From contig NC_073357.2 in NCBI RefSeq assembly GCF_027580225.2, positions 41,316,001 through 41,380,000 on the forward strand: a stretch of DNA of 64,000 nt. The letters run 5' to 3'. Source of the stretch: Misgurnus anguillicaudatus. Taxonomy: Eukaryota; Chordata; Actinopteri; Cypriniformes; Cobitidae. The position numbers and the translations under genes were made by a program. Below the pieces are notes generated by a model. It did not search any database, was not told the DNA's origin, and was given only the letters and a program-made list of their open reading frames with translations. Shown here in pieces: positions 11,830-22,916 of the stretch. How positions within the stretch are numbered: position 1 is the first letter of the stretch; each line of letters starts with the position of its first letter.

Positions 11830-13520
11830 TGGATGCTTCGCTTCAGTTCCCAGCCCGTCTCGTTGAGTTTTACGCACTGTCCGCCTCGGTTACGAAATAC
11901 AATTACCGGCACTCCCCCAAATTCTACGGGCATTCGTTTCACTATAGTGAAAGCGTCCGATGCACATGTACTGCGTGCAAAAGTCGATGTCCTGCTGGCG
12001 AAGGACATTTCGAGCCGGTCCCTCTTACCGAGAATGATGATAAGGTTTTTTCCAGCCTTTATCTCATATTACCCAAAATACGCGGTGGGTTACGACCGAT
12101 TTATTTACGCACCGGCTCTACAAATGTGATCCTTTAGGATGATACGCCGAGACTCGTATTTCAATATTCAGATCGGTTTGCAGCCTTAAACCTGTAGACG
12201 TGTACTTCATGTGTCCATCTCCCCTCGCCTTAGACCGTTTATTCGCTCTGCGTCATGGGGTGGGCATATTAATACCAAGTACACCATTCGAGCTGTCTCT
12301 CTCTCCCCGTGTCTCCATGAAAATGCTAGTCACGGCATTAAAATCTCTGAGAGAGAGCGTTGTTCGCATTCTGCTTATATTTACGTCAACTATAATGGCT
12401 CGTTCTTGGCAGACGTGCGCGAACACAGAGATTTAATGCTTCAGCATCTCGCTCGTTTAAGTCATCAGGTCAGCTGGGAAAGGAGCAACTTTGCCCCGTG
12501 CAGAGGATCTTTTTCTCAGTATGGAAATAGACTCGGTCGATTTATTGGCGTGTTTTACAAGAGCGCGCAATCAGTCAGTTCTGACTTGCCTCGGTTTAAT
12601 TTGAGGGAAGTACGCGGTCTCTCTGAAACAATTTCAGAAGCTCCTGGCATATGACAGCATGCTGCAGCTGTGACACTGCTCGAGCTGCGTCATATGAGAC
12701 CGCTTCAGCATTGGTTTTACGATCGAGTCTCGAGGAGAGCGTGGCGCAACGGCATACACTGTGTAACCATTACACCTGCGTGTCATTTCAATTTTACCCC
12801 GTGGCAGACCCAGCATTTCTTATAGCAAGATATGCCCCTGAGTCGGGTCTCCTGGCATTCTGTAGCACATACGATGCCCCCAGCACGGGATGAGCAGCCA
12901 CGTATGACGGGCTTGCAGTCTCAGGGGTGTGCATAGCACCCCAACTGCCGCGAGCGGTGCGCTGTATATCTGGGACTTGTACGCTCCGCTATGGAGATGC
13001 GAGGGAAGGATGTATTAGCCGACACCGACAACATTGCGACTGTTGCGTTATTTACCGTTAAGGCGGTTTTTTCGCTCTCGTCACCTGTCGCATCTCGCTC
13101 GTCATCTCCTCCTTTGGAGTCAGAAGCATCTGAGGTCCCTTCGTGCCATTCACATCCCGGGTACGCTCAATACAGCGGCTACGTGCTTTCCCGAGCTGCG
13201 CGCACCGGCGAATGGCGACTCCACCCCCAGACGGTTCAGCTAATTTGGAAGAAGTTCGGTCGTGCGCAGATATATCTATTTGCGTCACCGGACGATACCC
13301 ACTGTCGCCTGTTTTATTCACTAACCGAGGGCAGCCTCGGCGTGGATGCGTTGGCACACAGCTGGCCGCGGGGGTCGCGCAAATACGCATTCACTCCAGT
13401 GAGCTTAATCGCACAGACACTGTGCAAAGTCAGGCAGGACGAGTAGAGCCTTTTATTAGTCGCCCCGTACTAGACGACCAGGAATTGGTTTTCAGAGTTA
13501 ATGCTCCTCGCGACAGCCCC
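11830..13520 (+). pseudogene. pol: DIRS reverse transcriptase / RNase H, broken
   Basis: Family segments appear in order but in changing frames. TIVKASDAHVLRAKVDVLLA lies around 11940-12000, then, after a frameshift, LILPKIRGGLRPI (finger/palm entry). SISPRLRPFIR (about 12214) and SLSPCL mark the palm. The catalytic YxDD box is lost: the position reads YVNYNGSFLADVREHRDL. Stops are dense at 12650-13000. RNase H and connection follow: HLLLWSQKHLRSLRAIHIPG (about 13100), GEWRLHPQTVQLIWKKFGRA, then FASPDDTHCRLFYSLTEGSL (13280-13340), the part where DIRS elements carry a methylase-like domain. It ends near a second stop in VAPY. Non-functional. Confidence 0.87.
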
Positions 13521-13649
13521 TCCCTGGCGAATTCCCCGGAGGAAGGACTTTCTTTCTCAAGGAAGGGGCACATTATGGCACCCGCGCCCCGACCTGTGGG
13601 ATTTCCATGTATGGTCGTTGAGTGCGCGCAAGGTTTAGGTGATTTATCG

Positions 13650-14683
13650 CAAGCGGTATCTAACACCATCGACGCGGTACGAGCACCGTCCACAAGACGG
13701 GCTTACGCGCTTAAATGAAACCCTTTTCTTCACCTGGTACTCTTCGCAACGCGAGGACCCCAGAGAATGCTTAACATTGTGCTTTTATATATCTTCAACA
13801 TAGGTTAGATTGTAGGCTGTCACCCTCCACCATTAAAGTTGATATCGCCGCTATTCTGCTCATCACTCACTTATTAACGGCAGATCAGTTGGCCAGCATG
13901 ATTTGGTTATTAGATTTTAAGAGGCGCTCACAGGCTAAACCCCTCGCGCCCTCCCTCTATTCCTCCTGAGACCTGTCCATGGTGCTGAAGCCCTACTACA
14001 GGTTCCGCGTTCGAGCCTTTGCAGTCTGCGAGTCTGAAGTTTTTGTCAATGAAAACTCTGACCCTGCTAGCATTGGTCTCCGTGAAGAGAGTAAGGAATT
14101 TACATGCATTCTCTGTTGACAATTCGTGCCTTCAGTTTGGTCCTGCTGTCTCACTGAGACCCAGACCAGGCTACGTGCCCAAAGTTCCCACCACTCCCTT
14201 CAGAGATAAGGTGGTGAGCTTGCAAGCGCTGCCCCCCGGAGGAGGGCAGACCCAACCATGGCTTTATTATGCCCCGTACGAGCGTTACGCATCTACGTGG
14301 ATCGCACACAAAGCCTTAGGACCTCAGATCAGCTCTTTGTTTGTTATGGTGGTCAGCAGAGAGGGAAAGCTGTCACTAAGCAGAGGATGTCTCATTGGAT
14401 AGTTGATACTATCGCCCTTGCTTATAATCTGCAGGGCATTCCTTGTCCATTTCATTTGAGAGCTCACTCTACTAGAAGTGTTGCCTCATTTTGGGCATTC
14501 GCTCGTGGTTCCTCGCTAACAGACATCTGCAGAGCTGCTGGTTGGGCGACACCTAATACGTTCATTAGATTTTACAGTGTTCGTGTCGAGCCTGTCTCCT
14601 CTCGTGTTTTTTCCTCGTTAGGGGAAGCACAGAGAACAGGCTCGCAGGTCGGCTTGCAGCCTCCGACTGCTGGTCCAAACTGA
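13650..14683 (+). pseudogene. DIRS tyrosine recombinase, broken
   Basis: This is the integration enzyme of DIRS elements. The N-terminal arm starts near DAVRAPSTRRAYALK (13674-13715), directly followed by TGA where the family has Trp. From 14019 a frame carries TLLALVSVKRVRNLHAFSVD with the first catalytic Arg (KRVR), then LRPRPGYVPKVPTTPF. A frameshift near 14240 in a C/G run moves the rest to another frame, open 14258-14683: ALLCPVRALRIYVDRTQ, then HLRAHSTRSVASFW with the His-x-x-Arg pair (codons at 14465 and 14474), ICRAAGWATPNTF, and FIRFYSV with the Tyr nucleophile (14573). All catalytic residues survive; the frame does not. Confidence 0.92.
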
Positions 14684-15184
14684 GCTCAGTATGGAAGGCC
14701 ATCGAGGCAAAAATGCGTAATAATTTGTTTTGCCTTCCTCTGCTGCCTTGGCAGCCTGATGTTGCGGAGCATCCGCTGCCAGCCTCTCACTAGCTGTATC
14801 CTCGTGAACCTGTGTTTGGCTCGGGCATCCACATTGCGTCCCACCGGGTTCCTTTGTGAGTATTTTTCCGTGGGGTTAATCCTACTAGCCCACGTTTCCC
14901 TCAGCAGAGCACTGCTTTGCTTACACAGCCACGGCTGTCATTTATACCTCAACTACGGTTGACTTTCGCCCACCAATAGCCCTTAACGGGGCGGTGGCTT
15001 CCGCAGCGTCCCTATACCGCTCAGATAGGGCGCTTCCCAGTCGCTGGCACTACTGTGGGGTTAAAGGAACATCTAGTGCCCGGCCTTCTGCCTTAAAACC
15101 TAATTCTCCTTATCCTTAAGTGGAACCGGAGGGCTTTACGCAGACACTGGAAGAGGTCAGCCCTCAGTGGCGTTTTGGTAGGGA
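14684..15184. other. DIRS 3' untranslated region
   Basis: No domain seen. GC-rich sequence between the recombinase stop and the internal complementary region. Confidence 0.6.
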
Positions 15185-15294
15185 TTCCCAATTCGTCGGT
15201 CACGATGTGACGTCGTAGTGACCGACTGAAAGGGAACGTCTCGGTTACGTATGTAACCCTCGCTCCCTGAAGGAGGGAACGGAGACGTCACGTC
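15185..15294. repeat. DIRS internal complementary region (circle-junction template)
   Basis: 15185-15236 is the reverse complement of the outermost left end 9671-9722 (52 bp, one mismatch). 15237-15294 is the reverse complement of the outermost right end 15518-15575 (58 bp, one mismatch seen). Read together it equals the joined right-end/left-end junction. In the DIRS model this region templates completion of the ends and circularisation. Confidence 0.96.
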
Positions 15295-15363
15295 CCGTCG
15301 CCACAGGGCTGCTCCCTGCTGTTTATCGGCCGGTCACACTTTCCGGCTTTCTCAGCGAAAAAG

Positions 15364-15575
15364 AAGCTGATTTCTACATTTGCACCTGTGGCTTATATAC
15401 GCACCTGGCGGGGCGGCGCCAGCATTATGCAAATATCTCAATGCCAAGTTCATTGGCGTTTTAGTAGTATTCGAAGCAGATTGGTCTCTCTAAGCGAGTT
15501 CCCAATTCGTCGGTCACGACGTGACGTCTCCGTTCCCTCCTTCAGGGAACGAGGGTTACATACGTAACCGAGACG
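15364..15575 (-). repeat. DIRS right inverted terminal repeat with extension
   Basis: 15364-15528 is identical to the left repeat; 15529-15575 is a 47-bp extension (CGTTCCCTCCTTCAGGGAAC and onward to GAGACG) absent from the left end, and present in the internal complementary region. Confidence 0.95.
15392..15434 (-). promoter_or_regulatory. Mirror promoter in right DIRS repeat
   Basis: Because the repeats are inverted, the same octamer (15427-15434) and TATATAAG (15392-15399) occur on the minus strand, pointing back into the element. This would give antisense transcripts over the recombinase gene if active. Confidence 0.5.
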
Positions 15576-16020
15576 ATCTCAATTACTTTATGTTTCTGAA
15601 TATCTTTGAATTTACTTTGCCAGGAAGGGGATATTTAAGTGATTTTTTGATTGCAAACTGGTGTGGCAGTAATCAGGCCTGGGTGTGGCTACAGAATTTG
15701 AACTCAAGTGTGATAAACCACAGTTATGTTTTAATGTGAGGGGGGCAAACACTTTTTTACACAGGGCCATGTACTTTGGGATTTTGTTTCTTTTAATAAT
15801 AAAACAATTTAAAAACTGCATGTTGTGTTCACTTGTGTTATCTTTGATTAATATTTAAATTTGTTTGATAATCTGAGACATTAAAGTGTGACAAATATGC
15901 AATAACATAAGAAATCTGGAGGGGGCCAACACCTTTTCACACCACCTTATATATAATTTCTGCACTTCATACTTTTCCCCATATTTGTTATTTTTCCCAC
16001 ATGAACTTGAATAGAGGTTA

Positions 16021-16270
16021 ATTAAAGTCAGGGTGCGTGATTTTTCAATAACACTTTGGAAAAGGGAGTCGGGCCGACTACCAAAACACACTTGTAGCCA
16101 ATCAGCAGTAAGGGGCGTGTCTAATAACCAACATTGTTGTCTGGGTTGCATATATGGGGGGCGGGTCTATCAAAAGATGGTCAGGATTCTATTGGGGTAG
16201 GGACGTGTTTGTTTAGGTGATTTCAAATGTCAACATTGGCTTTCAGAGATCATGTACCCCACATTTAAAG
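16021..16270. mobile_element. Short cyprinid MITE-like repeat
   Basis: The sequence GGAGTCGGGCCGACTACC, then GTAGCCAATCAGCAGTAAGG and GGGGTAGGGACGTGTTTG is a dispersed repeat I recognise from cyprinids. Its ends are weakly inverted: ATTAAAGTCAGGGTGCGTGA against CTTTAAATGTGGGGTACATG. It sits just outside the Tc1 right end. No target duplication resolved. Confidence 0.55.
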
Positions 16271-17298
16271 TCATACACATTTGACAACTTCATACATTCT
16301 CTGGAAATCTAACGGACAACCTTGATTTTGGAAACATGTGGCTATGCTGGTTAAGCTACAAAATAACCACAAGAAAACAATGGCAAGTTGAGACACCCAA
16401 ACATAAAGCAAAATTAAACAAGTTACTTATTGCATTGTCTTAAGCCTATTCACACATAATAACTCAAAAATAGCTTTTGATACAGTACTGTTGATCACTT
16501 AATCTGATCACTAATCTCGCAAACAGAAGTTGCACACCAGTTATGTCTCTGGCATCTATCTGAAGCCATCATGTCTTTTCTTAGCTAAAGAATAAAACAT
16601 TTTGCCCAGACACACACCCAGTTATATTTAATGAAAAAAGTGCATCAAAATATTTATACAATATGGTGGACTACACAAGACAATTACTTGAGTGACAGCG
16701 GGTGTTTGCAAGTAAAAGCCACAAGCCAGTTAATAAGCAGTGACACTGCAGCGTGGTCCTGAAATAATATTTCAGATGAAAGTATATCTAAATAACATTA
16801 ACTGGTCCATCTTGTCTGAGAGTGATGATCAATAGAGTCATGAAGTAAAATTTATGGGTCATTACAGGATTAGATACTCTGCTAGCAGTTATGATTAGAA
16901 GCTGACTTATTAAGACATTGATGCTTTAAATTGGATTTAAGCCATGAAGCATGCATGTGGCTGAGCACTAATTGTTACAAATGAGATACCCATTGGTCAC
17001 AGCATAAAGATGTTGAATGCATTCCTTGGGTGAAAGCGATGTGGTCTTCTGAATATTAAAATTCACATTTTTTATTTGAAATTGGTTATTTGATTTAAAG
17101 TTGAATAATTTTAAGTTAGACATACTAAAATTGTGATTTTTATTACAGTTGCTAATGTCACTTTTATCTGCAAACTGGCTTGCATTTCTTTTAATTGTAT
17201 TATATTTTATGCCAAGGAAAACTCTTATAACTCTTATAATTTATTTACTAAATATGTATTCTTCTGGCAACGTTGTGGTTTAACATAGTTTTGAGACA
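16271..17298. other. Unassigned sequence
   Basis: No gene or repeat recognised on either strand. Confidence 0.5.
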
Positions 17299-17842
17299 TA
17301 CACTCACCTAAAGGATTATTAGGAACACCATACTAATACTGTGTTTGGCCCCCTTTCGCCTTCAGAACTGCCTTAATTCTACATGGCATTGATTTAACAA
17401 GGTGCTGAAAGCATTCTTTAGAAATGTTGGCCCATATTGATAGGATAGCATCTTGCAGTTGATGGAGTTTTGTGGGATGCACATCCAGGGCACGAAACTC
17501 CCGTTCCACCACATCCCAAAGATGCTCTATTGGGTTGAGATCTGAATGTGGGGGTCATTTTAGTACAGTGAACTCATTGTCATGTTCAAGAAACCAATTT
17601 GAAATGATTCGAGCTTTGTGACATTATCCTGCTGGAAGTAGCCATCAGAGGATGGGTACATGGAGGTCATAAAGGGATGGACACGGTCAGAAACAATGCT
17701 CAGGTAGGCCGTGGCATTTAAACAATGCCCAATTGACACTAAATGGCCTAAAGTGTGACAAGAAAACATCCCCCACACCATTACACCATTGCATTAATGA
17801 GAAATTGAACAGGTGTTCCTAATAATCCTTTAGGTGAGTGTA
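17299..17842 (-). mobile_element. Tc1-like element, internally deleted, ends intact
   Basis: Perfect 29-bp inverted ends start CACTCACCTAAAGGATTATT and stop at GGAACACC, flanked on both sides by TA, the Tc1/mariner target. About 540 bp remain of an element normally near 1.2-1.6 kb. Transposase sequence survives only from the middle to the C-terminus on the minus strand. Intact ends mean it could still be moved by a transposase supplied elsewhere. Confidence 0.92.
17560..17781 (-). pseudogene. Tc1 transposase fragment
   Basis: Minus strand reads MVWGMFSCHTLGHLVSIGH, then DRVHPFMTSMYPSSDGYFQQ followed by DNVTK, where family members have DNAPCHK: the second catalytic Asp (in QQD) is kept but its neighbours are altered. 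The frame is broken shortly after; homologous sequence (EHLWDVV-type, from CATCCCAAAGATGCTCTATT) continues to about 17500 in another frame. The N-terminal DNA-binding half is deleted. Confidence 0.82.
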
Positions 17843-20638
17843 TTTTACATTTACCCAATCTTGGTCATTTTAATGAAACAACTTAACGAAACACTACTCT
17901 TCCTGCTGCACTTTTAGATGAAGGTCTGACCAGTTGTTGAAAATTGTTATATACACTTTCCATTCCTTCCATACCACAGCAATAAATGGCTTCGGCAGTA
18001 TGAAGAGGAAGCTCATTTGGTCACACTAACCCTGCCAGGCCTGCCCCAGTAGGACCCCTATTGCCATGCTGCTCCCCCACTGCTGACCTTCAGTATGTGG
18101 AGGCAATGTCAGAAAAGATGGTTTGTTGTGGTTGAGCCTCGTCTGCGTCTCTTTTATTGCTCTCAGTGTGAGTGAAACTGAGAGATGGAGAGGTTGCTGT
18201 ATAGTGAGCCACTCAAGACTATCGCTACTGCCTTTATGATGTCTGCTCTGTGGATGTGCGGGCCCGGGTTCACCGAACCCTAGAGAGGGGTGAGGATCCC
18301 ACTCTACCAGCGGCACATTTCCTTTTCCCCTTCCAAATAGGGCCCTAATGATTTATAGATGTTTGCTTTAAAAAGCCATTGGCATTAATCCCATGGCTCA
18401 TTAACTGTTTAATTAAAATTAAATTCAGTGGTAGGAGTTAAGCAGATTGAACGCATTTCTCCTTGGTAGGTGGCTGCTAGATGTCTGGCTTTTAGAAATT
18501 CTCCTCGGTGTTTAAGGAAATAACTGAGCTCGTTTTGGGTGGAATGACATGTGGAAAGCCAATGGGAATGGAGACCAATGGCACGGAATAGATAAGTGCA
18601 TTAGCGCACTGGTCTGTGCTTGTAAGCACAATAGCTGATATCTGCAGCCAAAGAGCAGCAGAAGAAAACGGTTTACATTTATCTTGAATTCTTCACATAT
18701 CTCACAAAGCCGAAAGTCGACATTCACGCTTAACCAGCGTGTGTCGATGCCCGTAAAGTGCTGTCTGTGCCATAGGGCAAACAATGAGACCTTCTCCTTT
18801 TTCTCTCTACGTTGGAAACCTTAGTCTAACAGAAGGAGATACTTAAAAGCCTGCTAAATAAGCCGGAGGCTGACAGCAGGAAAACAAAGAGTAATATTTG
18901 GAAGCATTTCTGTAACATTGATACCGGATAATTAAGAGGCTAGACTTCTTCACCAGCAGCGACGGTTGCGGAGTGCTTTAAATTGCTTTCTAAATGGGTC
19001 TATGTTACCTAATATGTGGTTTTTATGTGTGTTTCAACAACCTGAGGGAGAGACGGAGCGAGAAAGGAAAATGGCTCGAGATTGATCGCGCAGCTCCTAG
19101 TTGTAACCCAACGCCTGCCCTTATCCCCAAACTGGTTTTTATAACATTTAAAATAGCATCCCGGTAATGACAAACATGGGCACTTTGCAGGACAAGTTGT
19201 GGTCAGATGTTCTGGGAAATGATAGAAGGTCAAAGATAGAGGTCCGGTGAACAACCTCTCGATCTCACACATCTCACACAATCTTGAAAATAAAATTACA
19301 AAAGCTGTCACTGGGGTGGTAGTCTTTCAAAAAGTACACCTTTCTACCTAAAGGGTGCATATGGGTACTTCAAAGATACATATAGGTACCTCAAAGGACA
19401 ACTTTTGTGCCTTTATCAGTGTAACAGCAGATGAATGCTTTATAAAGAGTATTGTAGAAGACAATATTTACAGATCACAAGCACTGTAGGTCTCAACCAG
19501 CAGCCGTTTGTTTCTTGTGAAGTTTTGGCGTAATTATCCAGCACTGACTTGCTCTGAGCCTTTTGGGCTGTGAATTTGATTACGCTGTGGGAGGTTTAGG
19601 ATGTGTATGGCAGGTTCGAAGAGGCTGGGAGGCAAACTTAGGCAAAGTAGCTCGGACGACTATGAAAAATGATGCAAGGCTTGAGTTGTGAGTATGATGT
19701 GTTACAGCCTCCCAAATTCTCTGTGGGTGATGTTTGAAAATTTAGAGCATCTACTGAATAAACAGCAGGGATTCTACAGAAAGAAGCAAAATGAGACGAA
19801 AATGATAAGATGAAATAAATAGACTGGTGCCTGCTTTGTTCACACTTATTACGTCTAAATCTATTGCTGGCAAAGCAAAAGAAACACTAGTTGTTTTATT
19901 GTGTGCCATGTGAGCAATGCTGCGTTCTTTTTGGAAACCAGATGCTAGCCAATCTTTCCACCTTCAGAAGATAATTTGATTTCAAATTTTGGACTCGACT
20001 GTGCATAATTTCAGATTTTTGAATACTTGTGATGGAGGTTTTGTTGTTCGTTTGTATACTGAAGAAAAACCCTTAAAACCTGCCTATTTTATACACTTAT
20101 CTACAGTGTAAACATCAACATCCATTTTGTCAGACTTTTTCACTTAAACATTTTTGATATACAGTAGAGAATGATCACAATGTCCTCTGAGTTTCATTAA
20201 ACACAGTCATCTACAATACCCTGTAGTAATAATGAAACCTAATTTGATTGAAACACTGCACTTGAACTATGCATATCTGACTTATACACAAAAAGTCCTC
20301 AATATAGTACAGGTATATGTTGCAGATGACTGCTCATCTTAATTTCACCTCAGAAAGTGCTAGACCGAGTGAAACAGGTGAGACTCTAGGGAGGCTCTAC
20401 CCTTTAGTCAATCAAGTCACATGTTTCTGTTTATGCCCAAAAAGTGATACATTCATTGTTATATAGGAAAAGTTGAGATCCCATAGTGGCAGTATTACAG
20501 ATAGTGAAAGTGGCCTTTAACTCCGCTAAAGGTTTTAATATTATGTTGTAAAGTCAGGATATTCCTTACTTCAGTTTACCTTATTTTATTTATGCATTAT
20601 TTGTTTTGGTTGTTTAAAAACACACACACAAAATTATC
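17843..20638. other. Unassigned, partly GC-richer sequence
   Basis: No repeat or exon recognised apart from a weak repeat at 19325-19430. 18000-18330 and 18340-19320 are richer in GC and lack known transposon sequence; TTTAATTAAAATTAAA near 18410 resembles clustered homeodomain sites. They could be conserved regulatory DNA. The minus-strand frames at 18026-18316 and 19009-19311 show no domain. Confidence 0.4.
19325..19430. repeat. Short repeat of GGTAC-type units
   Basis: Imperfect units AAAAAGTACACCTTT, GGGTACTTCAAAGATACA and AGGTACCTCAAAGGACA recur over about 100 bp, resembling a dispersed teleost repeat. Weakly supported. Confidence 0.3.
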
Positions 20639-20711
20639 AGATGAATCAATTAATTGATCGATTAAGTGCTAGATTAATTGATTACAAAAAGAATGGATAG
20701 CTGCAGCCCTG
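20639..20711. mobile_element. End fragment of a hAT-like MITE
   Basis: The reverse complement begins CAGGGCTGCAGCTATCC and runs into repeated TTAATCGAT motifs, the usual look of CAGGGCTG-ended fish MITEs. The partner end was not found nearby. Confidence 0.45.
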
Positions 20712-20847
20712 TATGTCTCCTGATATATGTTGCTTGTCTTGGTTTACAAGAAAAACAGTGTACAAAAAATGTGTAAGAATACAATATTCTTTAGTAGGAA
20801 TCAAGGTTCGACAATGAAAAACCAACAGAACAAAAATCACAGACTCC

Positions 20848-21240
20848 TTTAAAGCCACAATATGTAAGATTTTTGTAATAAAATACCCAAAAACCATTGC
20901 ACAGTGTGACATATTATATGAAGTTATATTTTTTCATGAATTTCCCAATGATTTGTAAGTCCAATTTTCAGTTAATGGCTTGTCCCTTGTTATTTCACCT
21001 ATCAATGACGTAATATCCGTAGAAACTATGGCAACACGTGTGGAGAAATCTGTTGTTATACAGCATCTAGCACGCCGCTGTTTTGTTCTTCATTCATCAT
21101 TAATAACAATTATTCATTGGTGAGAACAGAGAAAAAACATAAATGTAAATCAACGGAACCAGCAGGCTTTGGAACAAGCAGAGAAATAAAACAAGAATCT
21201 ATATTGGTGTGGCATTTTCATGACAAAATAGGACTTGATT
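20848..21240. repeat. Dispersed repeat of cyprinid type
   Basis: ATATGTAAGATTTTTGTAAT, then CCCAAAAACCATTGCACAG and GTAGAAACTATGGCAACACG resemble a common non-coding repeat of cyprinid genomes. Boundaries are approximate, and no inverted ends were resolved. Confidence 0.45.
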
Positions 21241-22916
21241 GACTCAACAGTCAATAATGCAAATATATATTATTTATTTTATTTATTTAGTATGCACTAT
21301 GCTGATAAAATTACACATACAGTTATATAGCACGTTGTTAATTAAGTATATGGCAGTGCACTTGAATACAGTATGTGTTGCAAAAAATATTTAGCCATTA
21401 CTTGCAAATATGGGTTTGTTCAATTTACTTTTAGTTTGATTGTTTTTTACACGTAGAACTGCTCAACATTACCCATCAAATCATCTGACAAATGGTCACA
21501 TATCAGTGATAGGCTAATATGGCATTAAATTTCAAGTTCTTTGCAGCTACTGTAATTGATTATGGTGACATAAGACGTGATAAAACATACAGCACAGGTA
21601 ATAAAAATATTTCATTACCTCGTCCGTGAACATGAATCACTGGGTGGTAAAAATGACCATCATTTCACTCTTCTGTAGCATCATTAAGCTTCGCCTTTGT
21701 TTTGAAAATATGACATATGGCTGCAAAATCTTATATTGTTCTTTTAATTGTTTATTTGATATTACTCATTTTGTGGTCATGAATTTACTTTATTTCAAAC
21801 AGGAGTGAAAATGTTCTCAGCTTAGCACTCTTTCAGTACTCAAGAAAACTATGGGATTATGAGAGACCATAGCTTTTCAATCTTATCTAAATGTGTAAAT
21901 ACATTTAACAAACAAATTCAAAAAAAGGTTCATCATGCTGTTTGAAGGGCAACTTCAACAACAGTCACTGAGGGTTTGGACTTCAGTATAATCATTTCTT
22001 TTTGCTGGCAGGTGGCCAGAGATGAGGCAAGCTGGCAGGCAATTTCACATCAATATCCAAACCAGCCACTAGGGTAGGCAGATATGGTCAGGGACTTTTA
22101 AAGGCAGCTGGTATGTTGCTCCGAACTGTTTTCACTCTTGTGAGGATTTAAATACATTTTAATGATGGTGATGACTTTAATGAAACGCATCTTTACATTT
22201 TTGGTTTAGTTTACAGAGTCACTGGAAGCTCATGTCCAATATCCTAATTGGTGTCACATGGTATCATATGTATTAGTGCAATAACACATACAGACATTCT
22301 TTTAAACGACTGGCCATTTGACAACTTTAAGGATGCCACTGAGAGCTTGCGTGGGACCAGGTAAACCAATTGATTTAATTGTGAGTGAAATTGTTCCTAA
22401 ATGTATATCATGCAATTGGAGCGCTTAAGTAATTAGCTGTGTGGGTTACAGTATTTGTTTTTTGACCCAAGATAATAATAGTACTTAAACTAATTGAAAC
22501 ATTATGTTATAAAATATACTAAATTTGAGGCTTTAGTGTAAAAGTATGTGAGATCTTACACTGAAAAAAAAGATTATGGCCCCAATTTAAAGAAGCATAA
22601 TTAAATTTAGCTAGTTTAATTTAAGTTTTTGATTTTAATTGATATGTATTAATAGATTTTATGCAAATTACATGTGTTTTAAATCCAAGTCATGTCAATT
22701 AATTAAATTCAGTTTAAAAAATGGTTCTTTGCGCATGTTTCCAGTCAGGTTCACGATGGGAACTGAAGACGAGTTATTTCAGCCCCGGAGTTTTGCTCAG
22801 TCGGTCTATTTGCACAGTAAGTAATATTTCATGTAATACAACACCTTTTATTACAGTGAATATTTTTATAAACTTAAAATATGCCGTTTATAAGATAGCA
22901 CCTCCAGGATGGAGGT
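21241..22916. other. Unassigned AT-rich sequence
   Basis: Nothing recognised. Small open frames at 21626-21808 and 22639-22824 carry no motif. Confidence 0.5.

Larger units (their letters stand above)
9671..15575 (+). mobile_element. DIRS-type tyrosine-recombinase retrotransposon, structurally complete
   Basis: A 5905-bp insertion in the Tc1 at 8544-15949. It has inverted terminal repeats (165 bp identical at 9693-9857 and 15364-15528), unequal outer extensions, then in order gag, reverse transcriptase/RNase H and tyrosine recombinase remnants, and an internal complementary region at 15185-15294. That region equals the reverse complement of the right end joined to the left end. This architecture is the hallmark of the DIRS group, which replicates through a circle and integrates with a tyrosine recombinase rather than an integrase. 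There is no target duplication. The element is richer in GC than the host DNA. All its genes carry frameshifts or stops, so it cannot move on its own. Confidence 0.95.

Noticed and set aside
13143..13718. 191-codon plus-strand frame read as one protein
   Set aside because: Most of it is out of the pol frame (the pol reading of this stretch gives WFSELMLLATAPPW); only the last part, DAVRAPSTRRAYALK, is genuine recombinase sequence.
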